A stretch of DNA of 35,056 nt from a bacterium (GCA_030018905.1 JASEHJ010000008.1:1-35056); one strand, 5' to 3'. Shown: positions 9,307 to 18,801, counted from the stretch's first letter. Numbers and translations are program-made. Notes: generated by a model from the letters alone, not told the origin.

Positions 9307-9382
9307 GCCGGGGTAGCTCAGGTGGTAGAGCGGCGGCCTGAAGAGCCGCGCGTCGGCAGTTCAACTCTGTCCCCCGGCACCA
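9307..9382 (+). tRNA. tRNA-Phe (anticodon GAA), CCA encoded
   Basis: Cloverleaf read by eye: GCCGGGG/CCCCGGC acceptor, GCTC/GAGC D-stem, GCGGC-CTGAAGA-GCCGC anticodon arm, GGCAG-TTCAACT-CTGTC T-arm, A73-CCA. Confidence 0.95.
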
Positions 9383-9425
9383 GATCTCACAACCCCGCGG
9401 CCGGTTCCCCGATTGCTTTCCATCG

Positions 9426-11168
9426 TCAGAGGTCCTCTCTGGGCAGCAGCACGCGATTACCGAGGACATCCCACAGGCCCCGGTACGTAAGCCGAACGTA
9501 CGGTAGCGAGTCGAACCCGAAGAACAGCAGGCTGTAGGCCAGGTCGTGGTGGGCATATCCACGCGCGCGCAGCAGGGTGGTGAGCGCCTCCAGATCAGCG
9601 GCCACCTCTCCCATGGTGCGCGGCGACATCAGCCCGCCCAGCGGGAGGGGCAGCTCGAAGACCACGGTTCCCCCTTCGGCCAGAACCACGCCGCCGCCCA
9701 GGTCCAGGGCACGCGACGCGGCCACGGCCATATCCGAGGGGTCGCGGCCCAGCACGTACATCCCAGCGCCGCTGGTATAGGTCGTCGCCAGGCCGCCGAC
9801 GCGCTCCGCAAACCCGGACAGCAGGGCGCGGCACCGCCACCGGCCGGCGCGATCCAGCAGGACCATACGAAGCACGCCCTCGGGCAGACCCTTCCCGATC
9901 GCGACGTCGCGGCGGCGCGTGATGACGGTGTTCTCGAAGTGCATCGCCGGAACCGGCGACGGCAGCCCGTCCGGGGAGAAGAACGATGGATCGGGTCGCC
10001 AGTCCCCCGGAGTGTACGGCCGCAACCATCGGTCCCACGGCATCGCCGGGAGGTCCGCCACCAGACGGCCGTCCTGCGCCACGAGTTTCCCGGCCGCAAC
10101 AACGGCCTGCGGCATGGGGCGGTCGAGGCCTTCGAGCACTACGAGATCGGCGCGGCGACCCGGCGCCAGGCCTCCCATCTCCTCGTCCAGCCCGAAGTAG
10201 GTCGCGGGGTTGACGGTTACCATCTGGTAGGCGGCCACAGGGTCTATACCCAGGCGCAGGGCCACATCCAGCAGGTGCTCCATGTATCCCTTCCCGTGGA
10301 CGAAGGTGGCGTTGGGACCATCGGGCGTCAGCATGATCCGGCCCGAGAAGGCGCGGCTGCCGGTGACCATCGGCGCCAGCGCCGGCAGATCCGGGCGCAA
10401 CGATCCGTGGCGTAGCATCACGTAGAGCCCTGCGCGCAGACGCGCCAGGGCCTGCTCCGCGGTGATTGCTTCGTGGTCGGACGAAAACCCCGCGGCGACC
10501 AGCACCTGCATCCGGTCGGCAGAGACGCCCGGTGCGTGTCCTTCGACGCGGCGCCCGGCGGCGACCCCGCGCGCGATTCGGCCCAGCAGTCCTGCCTCAC
10601 CCGCATACACCTGCGTCCACCGGGTGATCTCACCCAGGGTTCGGACGTCATCGAGCGCCAGCAGCGCCTCCAGCCGCTCTTCGCTGAGGGTTGTGGGGTC
10701 GTGCAGGCTGTGCGCCTGGCCGTGCAGCCGGAGGAACCAGAAATACCGGAGGGGCAGCGCACCCAGCGCGGCCAGCGCCGGGAGGGTCGCCTCCGGCACG
10801 GTCAGGTTCAGCAGCATTAGGGTGTCGGCCACGATGGCCGTGGTGCCCCGGGGGAGCACCGCGCGCGCGAGTTCATCCGGGGTGTACATTGCCTGGGGAT
10901 GCCCGTGCGGGTCAATGTACCCCGGCGCAACCAACCTGCCGCGCGCCTCTACCACGATCGTGGACGGTCCCACCGCGACAGGGCGCTCACCCACATAGGC
11001 GATGCGCCCGGCGGCCACTGCCACCGTGCCCGGCAGGACCTCACCCGAGTAGACGTTGAGCACGCGGCCTCCGGTGACGAGAAGGTCCGGGGGCGCCTCC
11101 CCCCGGGCGACCGCCATCAGCGCCCGGGTTTCGTCTAGAGTCCGGTAGGTACGCCTCACGGCGCACAT
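9426..11168 (-). CDS. adenine deaminase-like amidohydrolase with adenine deaminase C-terminal domain
   Basis: ARGEAPPDLLVTGGRVLNVYSGEVLPG, DPHGHPQAMYTPDELARAVLPRGTTAIVAD, GHAPGVSADRMQVLVAAGFSSDHEAITAEQALARLRAGLYVMLRHGS, NPATYFGLDEEMGGLAPGRRADLVVLE. The ORF track 5' extension to 11777 overlaps the divergent gene and is artefactual. Confidence 0.85.
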   Translation of the reverse strand: MCAVRRTYRTLDETRALMAVARGEAPPDLLVTGGRVLNVYSGEVLPGTVAVAAGRIAYVGERPVAVGPSTIVVEARGRLVAPGYIDPHGHPQAMYTPDELARAVLPRGTTAIVADTLMLLNLTVPEATLPALAALGALPLRYFWFLRLHGQAHSLHDPTTLSEERLEALLALDDVRTLGEITRWTQVYAGEAGLLGRIARGVAAGRRVEGHAPGVSADRMQVLVAAGFSSDHEAITAEQALARLRAGLYVMLRHGSLRPDLPALAPMVTGSRAFSGRIMLTPDGPNATFVHGKGYMEHLLDVALRLGIDPVAAYQMVTVNPATYFGLDEEMGGLAPGRRADLVVLEGLDRPMPQAVVAAGKLVAQDGRLVADLPAMPWDRWLRPYTPGDWRPDPSFFSPDGLPSPVPAMHFENTVITRRRDVAIGKGLPEGVLRMVLLDRAGRWRCRALLSGFAERVGGLATTYTSGAGMYVLGRDPSDMAVAASRALDLGGGVVLAEGGTVVFELPLPLGGLMSPRTMGEVAADLEALTTLLRARGYAHHDLAYSLLFFGFDSLPYVRLTYRGLWDVLGNRVLLPREDL

Positions 11169-11182
11169 TGTAGCATGGGAGG

Positions 11183-11207
11183 AGGAATGGGGACGCCAGG
11201 GCTGAAA
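11183..11207 (+). promoter_or_regulatory. weak candidate SigH-like promoter (AGGA-N17-GAAA) for the MBL hydrolase
   Basis: GGAGGAATG-N11-GCTGAAA; the -10-like element deviates from GAAT. Confidence 0.25.
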
Positions 11208-11267
11208 CGCATCGGTAGACGCCGCGGACACTTCGAATACGGACACCGTGCATGGAGGTGAAGAACC

Positions 11268-11924
11268 GTGGAGATTCGCTACTACGGGCACGCGATGTTT
11301 GGCCTGACCGCCCAGGGCACCACGATCGTCATTGACCCGTTCAACGACGACGTCGGTTATCCCAGGCCGAACGTAGAGCCGGACGCCGTTGTGACCAGTC
11401 ACGAGCACTCCGACCATAGCAGCGTTGACCTGGTCCGGGGCCGTCCCAAGGTGCTCCGCGGCCTGGCCGATGAGGGTAGGACCTGGGCCGCGCTCGACGC
11501 GCGCGTCGGGCCGATGCACATAACCGGAGTGCCGACCTACCACGATACCGAGCAGGGACGCGCGCGTGGAAAGAACGCGGTCGCAGTCATTGAGGTGGAG
11601 GGTCTGCGCGTTGCGCACCTGGGTGACCTGGGCCACGTGCTGACACCGGAGCAGGCGCGCGCGATCGGCCCGGTGGACGTTCTGATGGTCCCGGTCGGCG
11701 GGCATTTCACGATCGGTCCTGCCGAGGCCGACCGGGTCATCGCGCAACTGAATCCGCGGGTGGTGATCCCGATGCACTTCAAGACCCGGGTCACCGCGTC
11801 CTGGCCGATACGTGACCTGGAGGAGTTCCTGGGCAAGCGGACGGGAGTGAAGAGGGTTGGAACATCGGTGACCATAACGGCGGGGGGACTTCCCGGGGAT
11901 CAGGAGATCTGGATAATGGCCTGA
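11268..11924 (+). CDS. metal-dependent hydrolase, UPF0173-type metallo-beta-lactamase fold
   Basis: IRYYGHAMFGLTAQGTTIVIDPF, HxHxDH motif SHEHSDHSS, VPVGGHFTIGPAEADRVIAQLNPRVVIPMHFKT. Confidence 0.93.
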   Translation: MEIRYYGHAMFGLTAQGTTIVIDPFNDDVGYPRPNVEPDAVVTSHEHSDHSSVDLVRGRPKVLRGLADEGRTWAALDARVGPMHITGVPTYHDTEQGRARGKNAVAVIEVEGLRVAHLGDLGHVLTPEQARAIGPVDVLMVPVGGHFTIGPAEADRVIAQLNPRVVIPMHFKTRVTASWPIRDLEEFLGKRTGVKRVGTSVTITAGGLPGDQEIWIMA

Positions 11925-12017
11925 TCTTCCATCGGGCGGCCACCGGATGGACGCTCCCCGGCCCCTTCCCTACCTTAGTGGAGGTGTGCCCAAGTTCCCC
12001 ATGACTCGGAGGCGACT

Positions 12018-13172
12018 GTGAGGGTCTGCGTTCCGAAGGAGATTGAGCCCGGCGAGCAGCGCGTGGCTCTCGTGCCCGCGCTTGTTTCCAAGCTGACCAA
12101 GGCAGGAATCGAGGTGCTGGTCGAGAGCGGCGCAGGGGAGGCCTCCCTGTGCTCAGACCGCGACTACCAGGAAGCCGGGGCGACCATCGTCCCTGATCCG
12201 GGTACCCTACTGGGCCAGGCCGAGGTGGTTCTCAAAGTCCAGCGCCCGTTGTTGAACGTCCAGTTGGGTTGTCACGAGGTTGACCTCATGGCGCCCGGGG
12301 CGGTGATCATCAGCTTCTTCCTGCCGTCTACCGACCCCGACCTGGTGAGCAGGCTTGTCGAGCGCAAGCTGACGTGTTTCAGCCTGGACCTGCTGCCGCG
12401 CATCAGCCGCGCCCAGCCCATGGACGCCCGGTCGGCCATGAGCACGATCGCCGGGTACAAGGCAGTGCTCCTGGCCGCAAACGCCTACAGCAGGCTGTTC
12501 CCGATGATGTCCACGGCCGCGGGAACCGTTGCTCCTGCGAAAGTTCTGATCCTGGGCGCCGGGGTGGCGGGTCTTCAGGCCATAGCCACCGCGCGGCGTC
12601 TGGGCGCGGTCGTGTCCGCGTTCGACGTGCGCCCTGCCGTGAGGCAGGAGGTCGAGAGCCTGGGCGCCCGCTTCCTGGCGCTGGACGTGACCAGCGAGGC
12701 CGACGCCAGCGGCTACGCCAAGGGGCTCGCCGAGGAAGATGAGCGCCGGCAGCGCGAGTTGATGACCAAGTTCGTCAAGGAAGCCGACATCATCATCACC
12801 ACGGCCCTGGTGCCGGGGAAGAAGGCCCCGGTGCTGATCACCGGGGAGATGGTGGCGCAGATGAAGCCGGGCTCGCAGATCGTGGACCTGGCGGCGGAGC
12901 AGGGAGGGAACTGCGAACTCTCCCAGGCCGGCGTTGAGGTGACCACCGGCGGCGTGATGATCCACGGCCCGGTGAACCTGCCGGCCTCGATGCCGGTCCA
13001 GGCGAGCAATCTCTACGCCAGAACCATCACCGCCTTCCTTCTGAACATGGTGAAGGACAAAGCGCTGGACCTCGGCGCCGACGACCAGATAGTTCGAGAG
13101 AGCTGCGTTGTGCGTGACGGAGAGATCGTCGCCGCTGCGGCCGCACTGGGCCAGGCGACATCCGGAGGGTAG
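12018..13172 (+). CDS. pntAA: NAD(P) transhydrogenase subunit alpha part 1 (PntAA)
   Basis: GTG start with upstream GGAGGCGAC; MRVCVPKEIEPGEQRVALVPALVSKL, ILGAGVAGLQAIATARRLGAVVSAFDVRPAV, SQIVDLAAEQGGNCE. Confidence 0.95.
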   Translation: MRVCVPKEIEPGEQRVALVPALVSKLTKAGIEVLVESGAGEASLCSDRDYQEAGATIVPDPGTLLGQAEVVLKVQRPLLNVQLGCHEVDLMAPGAVIISFFLPSTDPDLVSRLVERKLTCFSLDLLPRISRAQPMDARSAMSTIAGYKAVLLAANAYSRLFPMMSTAAGTVAPAKVLILGAGVAGLQAIATARRLGAVVSAFDVRPAVRQEVESLGARFLALDVTSEADASGYAKGLAEEDERRQRELMTKFVKEADIIITTALVPGKKAPVLITGEMVAQMKPGSQIVDLAAEQGGNCELSQAGVEVTTGGVMIHGPVNLPASMPVQASNLYARTITAFLLNMVKDKALDLGADDQIVRESCVVRDGEIVAAAAALGQATSGG

Positions 13173-13181
13173 GCTTGAGGT

Positions 13182-13493
13182 ATGGCTGACCTGCTGTTTG
13201 CCGTCTACATATTCGTCCTGGCGACCTTCGTGGGTTTTGAGGTCATCACGAAGGTCCCGAAGCTCCTGCACACTCCGCTCATGTCCGGGTCGAACGCGAT
13301 CTCCGGGATCTCGATCATTGGCGCCCTGCTGATAGCCGGCCAGGTGGAGAGCCCGGCGCGGACGATCATCGGGTTCTTCGCCGTGATCCTGGCCACCGTC
13401 AACGTGGTGGGAGGGTTCCTGGTCACGGACCGGATGCTCCAGATGTTCAAGCGCAAGCCTGCGGGCAAAGAACCACGGGGGGCCGGGTCGTGA
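13182..13493 (+). CDS. pntAB: NAD(P) transhydrogenase subunit alpha part 2 (PntAB)
   Basis: LLFAVYIFVLATFVGFEVITKVPKLLHTPLMSGSNAISGISIIGAL, then NVVGGFLVTDRMLQMFK. Confidence 0.95.
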   Translation: MADLLFAVYIFVLATFVGFEVITKVPKLLHTPLMSGSNAISGISIIGALLIAGQVESPARTIIGFFAVILATVNVVGGFLVTDRMLQMFKRKPAGKEPRGAGS

Positions 13494-14887
13494 TCGGGCT
13501 GCTCATTGAGCTTTCATACCTCGTCGCCGGTGTCTGCTTCATTGTCGGACTGAAGTGGCTCAGCTCTGCCGAGACGGCACGGACCGGTAACATCGTCGGC
13601 GCGGCCGGCATGTTCATCGCCGTCGTCTCCACCCTGTTCCACCACGGGATCCTGAAGTTCGAGTACATCCTGGCGGGCATCCTGATCGGGGCCGCGATCG
13701 GCGCGGTGAGTGCCCTCAAGGTCGCGATGACCGCGATGCCGCAGATGGTGGCCATCTTCAACGGTGTGGGCGGCGGCGCTTCGATGCTGGTGGCCTGGGC
13801 CGAGTACCTGCGCTTGGCTCCCGGTACAGCCAGGCTGGACTTCCCCATCAGCATCGCGTTCACGACGGTCGTGGGCGCGGTGACGCTTTCCGGATCACTG
13901 GTGGCGTTCGCGAAGCTGCAGGAGCTGGTCACCGGCCGGCCGGTAACCTACCGGTTCCAGCAGGCGGGGAATCTGGCGGTGGCGCTGGGCATCCTGGGCC
14001 TGTGCGCCTACCTGGTGTCGCAGGCGGCGCCGGTCGGGCCCGTGATGGGTCCCTTCTACGTTGCCATGCTGCTGTCGCTGCTGTTGGGAGTGCTGTTCAT
14101 CCTGCCGGTCGGCGGCGCGGACATGCCCGTGCTGATTGCGCTTCTGAACGCGTTCTCGGGCCTGGCCGCCGCCGGCGCAGGCTTCGTCCTCCACAACCAC
14201 GTTCTGATTGTCAGCGGGGCGCTGGTGGGGTCATCGGGAATCATCCTCACCCAGATCATGTGCTGGGCCATGAACCGTCGGGTGTCCAATGTCCTCTTTG
14301 GGGCCTTCGGCGCAACGGTGGGTCCAATCGGTGACGCCGCCGTCACCGGTGGCAGGACGGTGAAGCCCATCACCGCCAACGAGGCGGCGATCCTGCTGGC
14401 CTACGCCAAGTCCGTCATCATCGCGCCGGGTTACGGGCTCGCCGTCTCGCGGGCCCAGAACGAGGTGCGCAAGCTGGCCGACGTTCTGGAAAGCCGCGGT
14501 GTGGACGTCAAGTACGCCATCCACCCGGTGGCCGGCCGGATGCCGGGGCACATGAACGTGCTCCTGGCCGAGGCCGATGTTCCCTATGACAAGCTGCTGG
14601 ATATGGACGATGTCAACCCGCTGCTGCCCGAGGCCGATGTGGCGCTGGTTCTTGGGGCCAACGACGTCGTCAATCCGGCCGCCCGTCACGACAAGAGCAG
14701 CCCGCTATACGGGATGCCGATTCTGGACGTGGACAAGGCCGCCCACACGATCGTCATGAAGCGCAGCATGAACCCCGGCTTCGCCGGCGTGGACAACGAG
14801 TTGTTCTACCTGGACCGGACCCGGATGTTCTTTGCCGACGGCCGGGCAGGCCTGGTCCAGATCCTGCAGGAGATCGAAACGGTCTAG
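13490..14887 (+). CDS. pntB: NAD(P)(+) transhydrogenase (Re/Si-specific) subunit beta
   Basis: GTGA overlap with pntAB; VAIFNGVGGGASMLVAWAEYL, IAPGYGLAVSRAQNEVRKLADVLESRGVDVKYAIHPVAGRMPGHMNVLLAEADVPYD. Confidence 0.97.
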   Translation: MIGLLIELSYLVAGVCFIVGLKWLSSAETARTGNIVGAAGMFIAVVSTLFHHGILKFEYILAGILIGAAIGAVSALKVAMTAMPQMVAIFNGVGGGASMLVAWAEYLRLAPGTARLDFPISIAFTTVVGAVTLSGSLVAFAKLQELVTGRPVTYRFQQAGNLAVALGILGLCAYLVSQAAPVGPVMGPFYVAMLLSLLLGVLFILPVGGADMPVLIALLNAFSGLAAAGAGFVLHNHVLIVSGALVGSSGIILTQIMCWAMNRRVSNVLFGAFGATVGPIGDAAVTGGRTVKPITANEAAILLAYAKSVIIAPGYGLAVSRAQNEVRKLADVLESRGVDVKYAIHPVAGRMPGHMNVLLAEADVPYDKLLDMDDVNPLLPEADVALVLGANDVVNPAARHDKSSPLYGMPILDVDKAAHTIVMKRSMNPGFAGVDNELFYLDRTRMFFADGRAGLVQILQEIETV

Positions 14888-14908
14888 CCGGGTCGGGGCC
14901 CCGTCCCC

Positions 14909-16396
14909 CTAGTCCCGCGCGGTTAGATACTCCAGCAGCGTCCGAACGCCGTAGCCCGATGCACCCTTGGGCTGGACGGCGGTCGTGCCTTCTTCCTTAT
15001 CCAGGTATGCCACGGGCGCGATGTCCACGTGGGCCCAAGGTATGCCGCCCGCGAACTCCCGGATGAAGATGGCGCCCTTCTGCGCACCCCCCGGACGTGT
15101 GCCGGAGTTCTTGATGTCCGCCACGTCGCTGCGCATGGCCTGGCGGTATTCCTCGTAGAGCGGCAACGGGACCAGCCGCTCCCCTGCCCTGCCGGCCGCC
15201 GCCACCAGGCGATCCATCAGGGCCTGGTCCGTTCCCATCAGGGCAGCGGCGTACGGGCCCAGCGCAACGCTGGCCGCGCCGGTGAGCGTTGCCAGGTCAA
15301 CGATCTCGCTCGGCGCGCCCGCGGCCAAATGCGCCACCGCGTCGGCCAGGATCAGCCTGCCCTCGGCGTCGGTGTTCGTGATCTCGACGGTAGTGCCGTT
15401 GACCCCGCGGAAAACGTCGCCGGGCCGCATCGCCCGGCTGCCGACGGCGTTCTCCACGGCGGCGATCGCGGCGGTCACACGCACCTGCGGCGCGAGCAGA
15501 GGCAGGGCGCGCATGGTTGCCAGTACGGCCGCGGCACCGGCCATGTCGCCCTTCATTGTTGCCATGCCCTCGGCGGGCTTGAGGTCGAGGCCGCCGGAAT
15601 CAAACGTGACGCCCTTTCCGGCCAGTGCCACCGTGCGCTTGGGCCGCGGCGGCGCATACTCCAGCAGGATCAACCGAGGCGTGTGCGCGCTGGCCCCGCC
15701 CACCGCCATGATCAACTCCATACCCCGCTTCTTGAGTTCCGAAGGTCCCCAAACCTGGACCTTGATCTTCGTGCCCTTCGCGGCGCGGCGGGCGTGCGCG
15801 GCAAGCGCGTCCGGGGTGAGGATGTTGGTGGGCTCGTTGACTAGGTCGCGGGCGTAGTTGACCGCGTCGGCCACCACCTTTCCGCGGCGGCACCCGGCTT
15901 CCACCGCGGCGGCCTCTGCGCGGTTGGCGGCCAGCAACTCCAGGTGGACGGTGTGGCCCTTTTCCTTGCGGTACTTGGTGAACGAATAGGTTCCCATCAG
16001 CGCGCCTTGGGTTCGTGCGGCCGCGATTGCAGCCGGCTCCCAGTCCCGGTGCTGGAAGGGCGGAAAGGCCAGGCGCGTCAGGCGGCGCCCAGATGTGGCC
16101 CGGGCCACCGATGCCGCTGCCAGCCGGAGCCTATCCATGGTGAAGGCGTCGCGATCGCCCAGCCCTACCACTGCCAGGCGCCCGGCCGGCAGGCGGCCGT
16201 GGGTGTGGAGAAACACCACCTTGCCGGCCTCGGCGGTGAACTGCTCTTCGTGGAGCACGCGGGCCAGCAGGCCGCCGAGCGCGTGGTCCACCTTGGCGGC
16301 GATACCCTCGAGCCGTGCAGGCCCGCCAAACACCCCCAGGGCGAGCACATCACAGCGGTGTGCGGTAGGATCGGCAACGGTCACGCGGACGGTCAC
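14909..16396 (-). CDS. pepA: leucyl aminopeptidase (M17)
   Basis: GKGVTFDSGGLDLKPAEGMATMKGDMAGAAAVL and NTDAEGRLILADAV signature motifs. Confidence 0.96.
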   Translation of the reverse strand: MTVRVTVADPTAHRCDVLALGVFGGPARLEGIAAKVDHALGGLLARVLHEEQFTAEAGKVVFLHTHGRLPAGRLAVVGLGDRDAFTMDRLRLAAASVARATSGRRLTRLAFPPFQHRDWEPAAIAAARTQGALMGTYSFTKYRKEKGHTVHLELLAANRAEAAAVEAGCRRGKVVADAVNYARDLVNEPTNILTPDALAAHARRAAKGTKIKVQVWGPSELKKRGMELIMAVGGASAHTPRLILLEYAPPRPKRTVALAGKGVTFDSGGLDLKPAEGMATMKGDMAGAAAVLATMRALPLLAPQVRVTAAIAAVENAVGSRAMRPGDVFRGVNGTTVEITNTDAEGRLILADAVAHLAAGAPSEIVDLATLTGAASVALGPYAAALMGTDQALMDRLVAAAGRAGERLVPLPLYEEYRQAMRSDVADIKNSGTRPGGAQKGAIFIREFAGGIPWAHVDIAPVAYLDKEEGTTAVQPKGASGYGVRTLLEYLTARD

Positions 16397-16423
16397 GGCT
16401 CTCCTCCTTTGTCAACTGTCAAC

Positions 16424-17404
16424 CTAACGGCCCGGCTTGGCCCGGACGGTCGAGAGGGGTATCTCCTCCCCCGCCCCGGATGCGACGGCACGGCGGTACA
16501 GCAGTTCCATCGTCACCACGTCTTCCATGGCAATCCCTTGGGACTCGAAAAGGGTGATCTGTTCCGGCCTGCTCCTCCCAGGAGTTGCTCCGGCCACGAT
16601 GCTCCCCAGCTCCGTCACCCGCTCCCAGACCACCTCCCCGGCCGCGGCAGGGGCGATGAGATCGCCGCACTCGATGCGCGCCTGTTCCAGGGAGTCCACG
16701 ACAATCAATTCGCTGCGGCGGACGGCCTCTGCGTCCAGCTCCCGCCGCGCCGACGCATTGGAGCCGATGGCATTGACGTGCATGCCGGGCCGCAACCATG
16801 CTCCCTGGAGCACCGGTTCCTTTGAGGAGGTGGCGGTGACGACGATCTCCGAACCCTCGACCGCCTCCTGGGCGCTCGCGACCGCCACTACCTCGGTCCC
16901 CAGCTCCGCCGCCATCTCAGCCGCAAACGCCTCCCGCCGCTCCTCCGATCGGCCGTACACCTTTACCAGCGCTACCGGCCGTACACGCGCCAAGGCCGCT
17001 ACCTGGCTGCGGGCCTGCCACCCGCTGCCGATGACGCCGAGCGTGCCCGCGCCGGCACGCGCCAGATACTTGGTGGCTACCCCGCTGGCCGCACCGGTCC
17101 GCATCTGTCCGAGGCGGTCGGCCTCAGCAATCAGCACAGGCTCACCATCCTCGAACCTGTAGAGCACGGCGATGAACCGCGATCCGCGAGGAGTAGAGGC
17201 GTAGGACTTGACGCCCATGACGCCGAGGGCGGGCGCGGAAGCGTGCATCACGTGCAGCGTGCCCGACGGTGTCACCGACCTGCTACGGGGTTGGTTGGAG
17301 CCCGTTCCCGAACCCAGGAAACGAAACCCGCCCTCGACGGCGGCGATCACGTCGTCCATGGTGAGAAGCAGGCCCACGTCGCTTTCGCGGAGCAGCAGCG
17401 CCAT
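16424..17404 (-). CDS. ornithine cyclodeaminase/mu-crystallin family protein
   Basis: MALLLRESDVGLLLTMDDVIAAVEGGFRFLGSG, LGVIGSGWQARSQVAALARVRPVALVKVYGRS, GMHVNAIGSNASARRELDAEAVRR. Confidence 0.92.
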   Translation of the reverse strand: MALLLRESDVGLLLTMDDVIAAVEGGFRFLGSGTGSNQPRSRSVTPSGTLHVMHASAPALGVMGVKSYASTPRGSRFIAVLYRFEDGEPVLIAEADRLGQMRTGAASGVATKYLARAGAGTLGVIGSGWQARSQVAALARVRPVALVKVYGRSEERREAFAAEMAAELGTEVVAVASAQEAVEGSEIVVTATSSKEPVLQGAWLRPGMHVNAIGSNASARRELDAEAVRRSELIVVDSLEQARIECGDLIAPAAAGEVVWERVTELGSIVAGATPGRSRPEQITLFESQGIAMEDVVTMELLYRRAVASGAGEEIPLSTVRAKPGR

Positions 17405-17527
17405 CGTTTCTCCCGGCGGCCTGGTTCGGCCGGAAAGCACCGTTGTTCCTGTGAGGTTCCCCAGTTGGGCGGGGCCTTCCTCCAGCGGGCGTGCACAATC
17501 CATGGGCGCGGCCGTCGTTCGTAGCGA

Positions 17528-17552
17528 AGGGCTTCCCAGAGCCTGGGCGAAC
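17528..17552 (+). promoter_or_regulatory. weak candidate SigH-like promoter (AGGG-N17-GAAC) for the M20D amidohydrolase
   Basis: GAAGGGCTT...GGCGAACTA, just upstream of the SD (GCAGGAGG) and ATG at 17574. Confidence 0.3.
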
Positions 17553-17573
17553 TATGAGCGCAGGAGGTACACC

Positions 17574-18749
17574 ATGACCGTACATTCGTTCGATACTGTT
17601 GAAGCCCACCGTGAGGAGCTTGTTGCACTTCGGCGCGACCTGCACGCCCACCCTGAGCTTGCCTTCCAGGAAGAAAGGACCGCAGGGATCGTGGAGGCCC
17701 GACTGCGGGCCGCCGGACTAGAGGTTCGAACCGGGCTGGCCCGAACCGGCGTCGTCGGAGTCCTGCGCGGGGGAAAGCCCGGGCGCACCGTCCTAATACG
17801 CGCGGACATGGATGCCCTGCCCATTCAGGAAGCGAGCGAGGCGCCTTACCGAAGCCGGATCCCGGGCTGCATGCACGCCTGCGGGCACGACGGCCATACC
17901 GCGATCGCGGTGGTCCTGGCGGAGATCCTATCAGAACGCCGGGCCGAGATGGCAGGCACGCTGGTCTTCGCCTTCCAGCCCGCAGAGGAGATCACGTCGG
18001 GCGCGCTGCCGATGATCGAGGCGGGGGTGATGGACGCCCCGCCGGTGGATGCCGTGGTGGGGCTCCATCTTTGGAACGACCTTCCCGTTGGGACCGTGGC
18101 GTTGAGTCCCGGCCCGGTCTTCGGCTCGGTGAACGAGATCATGATCTCCATCGAGGGTCAGGGCGGGCACGGCGCCATTCCCCACCGGGCGGTTGACCCG
18201 ATTGTGGCCGCCGCCCACGCGGTTACTGCCCTCCAGACCATTGTCAGCCGCGAGACGGCCCCACTCGATGCTGCCGTTGTGACCATCGGGACGATCCACG
18301 CCGGCACGGCGTTCAACATCATACCCGATCGCGTGGAGATGCGCGGGACAGTCAGGGCGTTCACCGAGGAGATACGCGAGCGCACGCTGCGCCGCGTCGA
18401 GGAGATCGTGGTCGGAGTGGCAGGGGCGGTTCGCTGCGGGGCAAAGGTGACCAACCGGTTCGGGTGCCCACCGGTGGTCAACGACGCGGCGGTAACGGCC
18501 GTCGTGCGGGACGTGGCCGTAGCGGTCGTCGCCGGCGAGCGGGTGGTGGACCTGAAACCAACGACCGGCAGCGACGACATGGCCTACTTCCTCCAGCGCG
18601 CCCCAGGATGCTACTTTGCGGTCGGGTCCCACAACCGCGATCGCGGTCTTGACGCCGCGCACCATAATCCCCGGTTCGATTTCGACGAGGAGGCGCTGGT
18701 CATCGGCGCGAAGGTCCTGGGTGGTGCGGCATTGAGGCTGCTCGAGTAG
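17574..18749 (+). CDS. M20D family amidohydrolase (hippurate hydrolase/N-acyl amino acid hydrolase-like)
   Basis: ALRRDLHAHPELAFQEERT, IRADMDALPIQEAS, HACGHDGHTAIA, FQPAEE; SD CAGGAGGTAC before the ATG at 17574. The ORF track start at 17208 is too far upstream. Confidence 0.94.
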   Translation: MTVHSFDTVEAHREELVALRRDLHAHPELAFQEERTAGIVEARLRAAGLEVRTGLARTGVVGVLRGGKPGRTVLIRADMDALPIQEASEAPYRSRIPGCMHACGHDGHTAIAVVLAEILSERRAEMAGTLVFAFQPAEEITSGALPMIEAGVMDAPPVDAVVGLHLWNDLPVGTVALSPGPVFGSVNEIMISIEGQGGHGAIPHRAVDPIVAAAHAVTALQTIVSRETAPLDAAVVTIGTIHAGTAFNIIPDRVEMRGTVRAFTEEIRERTLRRVEEIVVGVAGAVRCGAKVTNRFGCPPVVNDAAVTAVVRDVAVAVVAGERVVDLKPTTGSDDMAYFLQRAPGCYFAVGSHNRDRGLDAAHHNPRFDFDEEALVIGAKVLGGAALRLLE

Positions 18750-18766
18750 GCCGGGCCGCCGCCCAG

Positions 18767-18791
18767 AGGACCCCGCCGGACTCCGTCGAAT
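18767..18791 (+). promoter_or_regulatory. candidate SigH-like promoter (exact AGGA-N17-GAAT) at the M20 dipeptidase start
   Basis: AGGA 18767-18770, 17-nt spacer, GAAT 18788-18791. Confidence 0.4.
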
Positions 18792-18801
18792 GAGTTGGCC
18801 C

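Noticed and set aside
11159-11168. TACAAT over the adenine-deaminase-like start as a promoter with a leaderless GTG
   Set aside because: No convincing -35 at 17 nt; could be coincidental.
12000-12018. AGGT-N17-GACT just before pntAA as a promoter
   Set aside because: -10 element does not match, and a start there would remove the SD GGAGGCGAC.
14570-14640. Repeated gaggccgatgt in pntB
   Set aside because: Both copies encode conserved PntB sequence (LAEADVPYD and LPEADVALVLG); not a repeat element.
14885-14915. CGGGGCCCCG palindrome between convergent pntB and pepA as a bidirectional terminator
   Set aside because: No loop and no T-tracts; too weak to call.
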